Positions 59,355 through 64,000 of a DNA stretch of 64,000 nt are shown one piece after another. Position 1 is the stretch's first letter; every line of letters starts with the position of its first letter. This DNA is from JBJMHZ01 sp045807125 (GTDB taxonomy: Bacteria > Actinomycetota > Actinomycetes > JAWWOL01), in assembly GCA_045807125.1 (NCBI GenBank), contig JBJMHZ010000026.1, forward strand, positions 62,001 through 126,000, given 5' to 3'. The notes below the pieces were generated by a model. That model worked only from the letters and a program-made list of their open reading frames with translations. It was not told the DNA's origin and made no database searches. A program made the translations under genes and the position numbers.

Positions 59355-60865
59355 CCGAGCCGCTCGAGGAGGAGCTCGCGGGCCCGCCGCGCGTCGGCCT
59401 GGCCGCCGGTCGCCCGCATGACGGCCCCGACGAGCGGGCCGACGGCGCCGAGGTTGCCGCCGCGCACCTTCTCGGCGATGTCCGGCTGCGCGGCGATGGC
59501 GTCGTCGACGGCACGGACGACGACCTCCTCGCCGGCGACCCGCAGGCCGCGCCGCTCGACGACGTCGTCCGGCTCGCCCTCGCCGGCGAGGACGGCGTCG
59601 GCGACCTGGCGGGCGAGCGAGTTGGTGAGATCGCCCGCGTCCTCCATGGCGACGATGCGGGCGACCTGCGCGGGCGCGATCGGGAGGTCCGCCGGCTCGA
59701 CGCCGGCCTCGCCGGCCTTGCCCACCAGGTAGCCGAGCCACCAGCCGGCCGCCTTGGTGCCCGACGCGCCGGCGTCGACCGTCTCCAGGACGAGCTCGGT
59801 CACCCCCGCGTTGGCCATGTCGCGCAGCTGCTCCGGCGTGAAGCCGTGCTCGGCGACGATGCGCCGGCGGCGGGCGGCCGGCAGCTCGGGCAGCCCGGCG
59901 CGCAGCTCCTCGACCCACTTCCGGCCCGGCGCGATCGGCACGAGGTCGGGCTCGGGGAAGTACCGGTAGTCCTCGGCCTCCTCCTTGCTGCGGCCGGCCG
60001 TCGTGGTGCCGGTGTCCTCGTGGAAGTGCCGGGTCTCCTGCACCACCCGGCCGCCGGAGTCGAGCACGGCGGCCTGCCGCTCGATCTCGTGGCGCACCGC
60101 CCGCTCGACCGAGCGCAGCGAGTTGACGTTCTTCGTCTCGGTGCGGGTGCCCCACGTCCCGCTGCCGCGCGGGTTCAGGGAGACGTTGACGTCGCAGCGC
60201 AGCGACCCCTCCTCCATCCGCACGTCGCTGACGCCGAGCGCGCGCAGCATGTCGCGCAGCTCGGTGACGTAGGCCCGCGCCACGCGCGGGGCGAGCGCGC
60301 CAGTGCCTGGCACCGGCTTGGTGACGATCTCGACGAGCGGGATGCCGGCCCGGTTGTAGTCGACGAGCGAGTGCGTGGCGCCGTGGATGCGCCCGGTCGC
60401 CCCGCCGACGTGCAGCGACTTGCCGGTGTCCTCCTCGAGGTGCACGCGCTCGATGCCGACCCGTACGACCTGCACCTCGCCGGCGTCGTCGGGCACCTCG
60501 ACCTCGAGCCAGCCGTCGACGCACAGCGGCTCGTCGTACTGGGAGATCTGGTAGTTCTTCGGCATGTCCGGATAGAAGTAGTTCTTCCGCGCGAAGCGGC
60601 ACCACTCGGCGATCCGGCAGTTGAGCGCGAGGCCGATCAGCACCGCGTAGCGGATCGCGCTGTCGTTGATGACCGGCAGCGCGCCGGGCAGGCCGAGGCA
60701 GGTCGGGCACGCGTGCGCGTTGGGCGGAGCGCCGAAATCGGTCGCGCACCCGCAGAACATCTTCGACGCCGTCCCGAGCTCGACGTGGGTCTCGAGCCCG
60801 AGCACCGGCTCGTAGCGGGCGAGCGCCTCGTCGTACGGCGTCAGCGCGAGCACGTCCGCGCTCAC
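59351..60865 (-). CDS. gatB: Asp-tRNA(Asn)/Glu-tRNA(Gln) amidotransferase subunit B
   Basis: Kinase/transamidase subunit of GatCAB, which converts misacylated Glu-tRNA-Gln. 504 aa, GTG 60865. ETHVELGTASKMFCGC and CPTCLGLPGALPVIN are the N-terminal signature; KNYFYPDMPKNYQISQYD, IHLEEDTGK-type RVHLEEDTGKSLH, and the YqeY-like C-terminal tail domain. It overlaps the small membrane-protein gene upstream by 4 nt (GTGA). The tRNA-Gln gene in this window would be charged through GltX and this enzyme if no GlnRS exists. Confidence 0.97.
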   Translation of the reverse strand: MSADVLALTPYDEALARYEPVLGLETHVELGTASKMFCGCATDFGAPPNAHACPTCLGLPGALPVINDSAIRYAVLIGLALNCRIAEWCRFARKNYFYPDMPKNYQISQYDEPLCVDGWLEVEVPDDAGEVQVVRVGIERVHLEEDTGKSLHVGGATGRIHGATHSLVDYNRAGIPLVEIVTKPVPGTGALAPRVARAYVTELRDMLRALGVSDVRMEEGSLRCDVNVSLNPRGSGTWGTRTETKNVNSLRSVERAVRHEIERQAAVLDSGGRVVQETRHFHEDTGTTTAGRSKEEAEDYRYFPEPDLVPIAPGRKWVEELRAGLPELPAARRRRIVAEHGFTPEQLRDMANAGVTELVLETVDAGASGTKAAGWWLGYLVGKAGEAGVEPADLPIAPAQVARIVAMEDAGDLTNSLARQVADAVLAGEGEPDDVVERRGLRVAGEEVVVRAVDDAIAAQPDIAEKVRGGNLGAVGPLVGAVMRATGGQADARRARELLLERLG

Positions 60866-61062
60866 GAGCCCTCCTCGATCTCCTCTTCGACGGCGCGCAC
60901 CGCGATGACGGCACCGACGACGGCGGCGGCGAGCCGCAGCGCCGCGTGGCCGGTGTGCAGGCGGCGGCCGCGGCGCAGCTCGGCGACCAGCGAGCGGGCG
61001 GCCATGACCAGCGCGACGAGCGCGGTGGCGATCTCGATGCGGCGCTCCAACTCATCGTTCAC
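60862..61062 (-). CDS. small membrane-associated protein in the gat operon
   Basis: 66 aa between gatA and gatB, GTG 61062, overlapping both neighbours by 4 nt (GTGA each). Two hydrophobic segments (IATALVALVMAARSLVA and ALRLAAAVVGAVIAVRA) separated by a basic linker RRGRR, and an acidic C-terminus (EEEIEEGS). Ribosome-binding GGAGG lies inside the end of gatA. Unrecognised; coupling to GatCAB suggests the same regulation, not necessarily the same function. Confidence 0.8.
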   Translation of the reverse strand: MNDELERRIEIATALVALVMAARSLVAELRRGRRLHTGHAALRLAAAVVGAVIAVRAVEEEIEEGS

Positions 61063-62555
61063 AGTGCCGGTGCCTCCTCGAGGAGCGGGTGGCCCCACCT
61101 TTGCACGAGAGCGGACTCGAGCGCCGCCCCGACCAGGTAGAGCCGGTCGTCGGCCAGCGCGGGAGCCATCACCTGGAGCCCCACCGGCAGGCCGTCGTCG
61201 GGCGAGAGCCCGCACGGCAGGGACAGCGCCGGCGTGCCGGCGAGGTTGGCCGGGATCGTGCACAGGTCGGCGAGGTACATCGCCATCGGATCGTCGACCC
61301 GCTCGCCCAGCGCGAAGGCGGTCGTCGGCGTCGTCGGCGACACGAGCACGTCGACCCGCTCGAAGGCGGCCGTGAAGTCGCGGGTGATGAGCGTGCGCAC
61401 CTTCTGCGCCTGCCCGTAGTACGCGTCGTAGTAGCCGCTCGACAGCGCGAACGTGCCGAGGATGATGCGCCGCTTCACCTCGGCGCCGAAGCCGGCCTCG
61501 CGGGTCAGCGCCATGACCTCCTCGGCGCTGCGCTCGCCGTCGTCGCCGATCCGCAGGCCGTAGCGCATCGCGTCGAAGCGGGCCAGGTTGGACGACGCCT
61601 CGCTCGGCGCGATGAGGTAGTAGGCGGGCAAGCCGTACGGGAACGAGGGGCAGCTGACCTCGACGACCTCGGCCCCGAGCTCGGTCAGCACGCCGACCGC
61701 CTCGTGGAAGCGCTGCTCGACGCCCGGCTGGTAGCCCTCGCCGGAGAGCTCGCGCACGACGCCGACCCGGACCCCGCGCACGTCGGCCAGCCTGGCCGCC
61801 TCGACCACCGGAGGAACCGGCGCGTCGATGGACGTCGAGTCGAGCGGGTCGTGCCCGGCGATGGTCTCGTGCAGCAGCGCGGCGTCGAGCACGGTGCGGG
61901 CGAACGGGCCAGCCTGGTCGAGGCTGCTGCTGAACGCGACCAGTCCGTAGCGGCTCACGCCGCCGTACGTCGGCTTCACGCCGACCGTACCGGTGACGGC
62001 CGCCGGCTGGCGGATCGAGCCGCCGGTGTCGGTGCCGATGCCGAGCGGGGCGAGGCAGGCGGTGACCGCGGCGCTCGACCCGCCGCTCGACCCGCCGGGC
62101 ACCCGGTCGAGGTCCCACGGGTTGTGGGTGGGCCCGAAGGCGGAGTTCTCGGTCGACGAGCCCATCGCGAACTCGTCCATGTTGGTCTTGCCGAGGATCA
62201 CCACGCCGGCCTCCTTGAGCCGGCGGACGAGCGTCGCGTCGTACGGCGGCCGCCAGCCCTCGAGGATGCGGCTGCCGCACGTGGTCGGGACGTCCTTCAT
62301 CACCATGACGTCCTTGAGCGCGAGGGGGACACCGGCGAGCGGGCCGAGCGCCTCCCCCGCCGACCGCCGGGCGTCGACCGCACGCGCCGCGGCGAGCGCG
62401 CCGTCGGCGTCGACGTGCAGGAAGGCATGGAGCTTGCCGTTGACCGCCGCGATGCGGTCAAGGTGCGCCTGCGCGACCTCGGCGGCGGAGACGTCGCCCC
62501 CGGCGATCGCCGCGGCCGTCTCGGCGGCCGTGAGCTTCGTGAGATCGGAGGTCAC
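61059..62555 (-). CDS. gatA: Asp-tRNA(Asn)/Glu-tRNA(Gln) amidotransferase subunit A
   Basis: Amidase-signature subunit that releases ammonia from Gln/Asn. 498 aa from GTG 62555. Ser-cisSer-Lys triad positions: VPLALKDVMV (Lys), PGGSSGGSSAAV and GTDTGGSIRQPA (serines). Full length. Overlaps the small membrane gene by 4 nt; 10 nt after the gatC stop (62566). Confidence 0.97.
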   Translation of the reverse strand: MTSDLTKLTAAETAAAIAGGDVSAAEVAQAHLDRIAAVNGKLHAFLHVDADGALAAARAVDARRSAGEALGPLAGVPLALKDVMVMKDVPTTCGSRILEGWRPPYDATLVRRLKEAGVVILGKTNMDEFAMGSSTENSAFGPTHNPWDLDRVPGGSSGGSSAAVTACLAPLGIGTDTGGSIRQPAAVTGTVGVKPTYGGVSRYGLVAFSSSLDQAGPFARTVLDAALLHETIAGHDPLDSTSIDAPVPPVVEAARLADVRGVRVGVVRELSGEGYQPGVEQRFHEAVGVLTELGAEVVEVSCPSFPYGLPAYYLIAPSEASSNLARFDAMRYGLRIGDDGERSAEEVMALTREAGFGAEVKRRIILGTFALSSGYYDAYYGQAQKVRTLITRDFTAAFERVDVLVSPTTPTTAFALGERVDDPMAMYLADLCTIPANLAGTPALSLPCGLSPDDGLPVGLQVMAPALADDRLYLVGAALESALVQRWGHPLLEEAPAL

Positions 62556-62565
62556 CTGGCTCGCC

Positions 62566-62862
62566 TCACTCCTCGTCCAGGATGCGGGGCACCCGGAACC
62601 GCGACTCCTCGGCCGCGGGCGCGCCGGCCAGCACCGCCTCGACGGGCAGCGACGGGCGCACCTCGTCGGGGCGGAAGACGTTGGTGAGCGGCAGCGCATG
62701 CGAGGTCGGGGGGATGTCGCCGGCCGCCACCTCGGCCACCCTGGCCACCGCGCCGACGATGATGTCGAGCTGGACCGACAGCGCGTCGAGCTCGTCGTCG
62801 GTCAGCGCGATGCGCGCGAGCCGCGCGAGGTGCGCCACCTCGGACCTGGTGATGGAGGACAT
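62566..62862 (-). CDS. gatC: Asp-tRNA(Asn)/Glu-tRNA(Gln) amidotransferase subunit C
   Basis: 98-aa stabilising subunit of GatCAB. ATG 62862. Signature VAHLARLARIALTDDELDAL then DIPPTSHALPLTNVFRPDEV and the C-terminal FRVPRILDEE. First gene of gatC-gatA-small-gatB-dehydrogenase. Confidence 0.96.
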   Translation of the reverse strand: MSSITRSEVAHLARLARIALTDDELDALSVQLDIIVGAVARVAEVAAGDIPPTSHALPLTNVFRPDEVRPSLPVEAVLAGAPAAEESRFRVPRILDEE

Positions 62863-62972
62863 GCGGCTCCTGGCTGCGGGCGGGCGGCGGGGTCGCAGCC
62901 AGTCTATGAGCCGCCCGGGTGCCGGGTCGTCCGGGTTTCCGCCGCGACGGGGGCGGGTCGCCGGCGATGCGG

Positions 62973-64000
62973 TCAGGCGAGCCGGCCGGCGCGCGCCGGC
63001 AGCGCCCGCAGCGGCGGGCGGACCATCGCGGCGGACAGCCACGCGGTCGCCTCCGCGGGAGGCATCGGCACGGCGAGGAAGAAGCCCTGGGCAGCGTCGC
63101 ACCCCATGGCGCGCAGGTGCTCCCAGGCCGCCGCCGTCTCGACGCCCTCGGCGACCACCCGCAGCCCGAGGGCGTCGCCCAGGTCGATGATCGAGCGGAC
63201 GATCGCGGCGTCGTCGGCGCCCGCGTCCATGCGCTGGACGAACGAGCGGTCGATCTTGATCTCGCTGACCGGCAGCCGCTTCAGGTGGGCGAGCGAGGAG
63301 TAGCCGGTGCCGAAGTCGTCCAGGCTGAGCGCGACCCCCATCGCGGCCAGCTCGTGCAGCACCTCGGTGGTGCGCTCGGGGTCGCGCAGCAGCACGCCCT
63401 CGGTGATCTCCAGCAGCAGCGCGGCCGGGTCGATCAGCCACCGCTCGCAGCTCGCGCGCAGGTGCTCGGTGAACCGGGCGTCGTGCAGGTCCCGCACCGA
63501 CACGTTGACCGCCACCGGCAGCACGATGCCGGCGTCGCGCCACGCGGCGACCTGGCCGGCGGCCGCACCGACGACGAAGTCGGTGAGGTCGCGCATCAGC
63601 CCGGTCTGCTCGGCCAGCGGGACGAACTCGTCGGGCGCGACCATCCCGCGCTCCGGGTGCCGCCAGCGGACGAGCGCCTCCACCCCGACGACCTGGCCGG
63701 TGGCGAGGTCCGCCTTGGGCTGGTAGTGCAGCTCCAGCTGGCCGTCCTCCAGCGCCCGGCGCAGCTCGCCGAGCAGCGCGAGCCGCTCGGTCGAGTTGTG
63801 GTCCCGGGCCGGGTCGTACGTCTGCATCCCCGAGCGGCTCTCCTTCGCGAGGTACATCGCGACGTCGGCGTGGCGCAGCAGGGACTCGAAGTCGTCGGCG
63901 TGCTCGGGGTGCATCGCGATGCCGATGCTCGCCTCGAGGTCGAAGCGCATCCCGTCGACCGCGAAGGCCTCGCGCAGCGCCGCGCCGATCCGCGCGGCCA
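62973..64000 (-). CDS. GGDEF-EAL family protein (5' end outside window)
   Basis: The frame runs off the right edge. Visible: the C-terminal part of a GGDEF domain (EASIGIAMHPEHADDFESLL, ADVAMYLAKESRSG) and a complete EAL domain with VEALVRWRHPERG, VNVSVRDL, LSLDDFGTGYSSL, IKIDRSFVQRM and AEGVETAAAW, followed by a short Ala/Arg-rich tail. EAL catalytic residues look intact, so c-di-GMP hydrolysis is likely. Gene lies upstream of the gat operon in the same direction (110 nt gap). Confidence 0.9.
   Translation of the reverse strand, partial: AARIGAALREAFAVDGMRFDLEASIGIAMHPEHADDFESLLRHADVAMYLAKESRSGMQTYDPARDHNSTERLALLGELRRALEDGQLELHYQPKADLATGQVVGVEALVRWRHPERGMVAPDEFVPLAEQTGLMRDLTDFVVGAAAGQVAAWRDAGIVLPVAVNVSVRDLHDARFTEHLRASCERWLIDPAALLLEITEGVLLRDPERTTEVLHELAAMGVALSLDDFGTGYSSLAHLKRLPVSEIKIDRSFVQRMDAGADDAAIVRSIIDLGDALGLRVVAEGVETAAAWEHLRAMGCDAAQGFFLAVPMPPAEATAWLSAAMVRPPLRALPARAGRLA

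Overview
The window (about 73% G+C by eye, many GTG starts, dense 1-8 nt gene overlaps) is a chromosomal segment of a high-G+C actinomycete. The gene order follows the conserved actinobacterial block that runs from rpsP-ffh-ftsY-smc through rnc-plsX-rpmF-coaD-recG-rpmB-thiL-gpsA-hup-gltX-serA to gatB-gatA-gatC, as in Mycobacterium and Streptomyces. Nothing identifies the genus. Most genes lie on the minus strand.

Region by region. 1-8.6 kb: rpsP (cut by the window edge), ffh, amtB, ftsY, smc (protein targeting, ammonium uptake, chromosome condensation). 8.8-15.4 kb: a small coiled-coil protein, acyP, a divergent small lipoprotein, then mutM, rnc, plsX, rpmF, DUF177, a SepIVA/DivIVA-like protein, coaD and rsmD. 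15.4-24.3 kb: a small zinc-ribbon protein, recG (with a perfect 48-bp palindrome), a FakA/DAK2-like protein, rpmB, hutI, thiL, an Lrp-type RAM protein, a DUF3515 lipoprotein, a thioesterase and an SRPBCC protein. 24.3-30.6 kb: a PLP-dependent Cys/Met enzyme, gpsA, plsC, cofC/fbiD, a long bidirectional terminator, hup, an NdgR-like IclR regulator and small unknown proteins. 30.6-38.1 kb: a GH63-type glycosidase, an HNH nuclease gene running antisense into two tRNA genes, gltX, a fumarylacetoacetase-family gene, a TtuA/TtuB-like tRNA thiolation pair and a degraded nucleotidyltransferase. 38.2-51.4 kb: an MFS exporter, ilvE, and an accessory block of two paralogous secreted subtilisins flanking a secreted (alpha/alpha)6-barrel glycosidase. 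51.6-64 kb: serA, a membrane GGDEF-EAL protein, a putative peptide-regulator locus, a D-2-hydroxyacid dehydrogenase, gatB, a small membrane protein, gatA, gatC and the end of a second GGDEF-EAL protein.

The most interesting locus is 56457-58465. An Xre-type HTH regulator with a long TPR-like helical array converges, with overlapping stop codons, on a 42-codon gene for a secreted peptide with a strong ribosome-binding site. A second HTH gene, truncated just after its HTH, is divergent from the peptide gene across a 21-bp near-perfect palindrome. This layout resembles an RRNPP-type peptide-sensing module and is not a standard annotated actinobacterial system.

Other points: several genes usually found in this block are absent from it (glnK/glnD beside amtB; leuC/leuD beside the NdgR-like gene; ddl, ung, ilvBNC, leuB). 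Short tandem duplications sit at many gene borders (6, 10, 11, 16, 19, 27 and 38 bp units).
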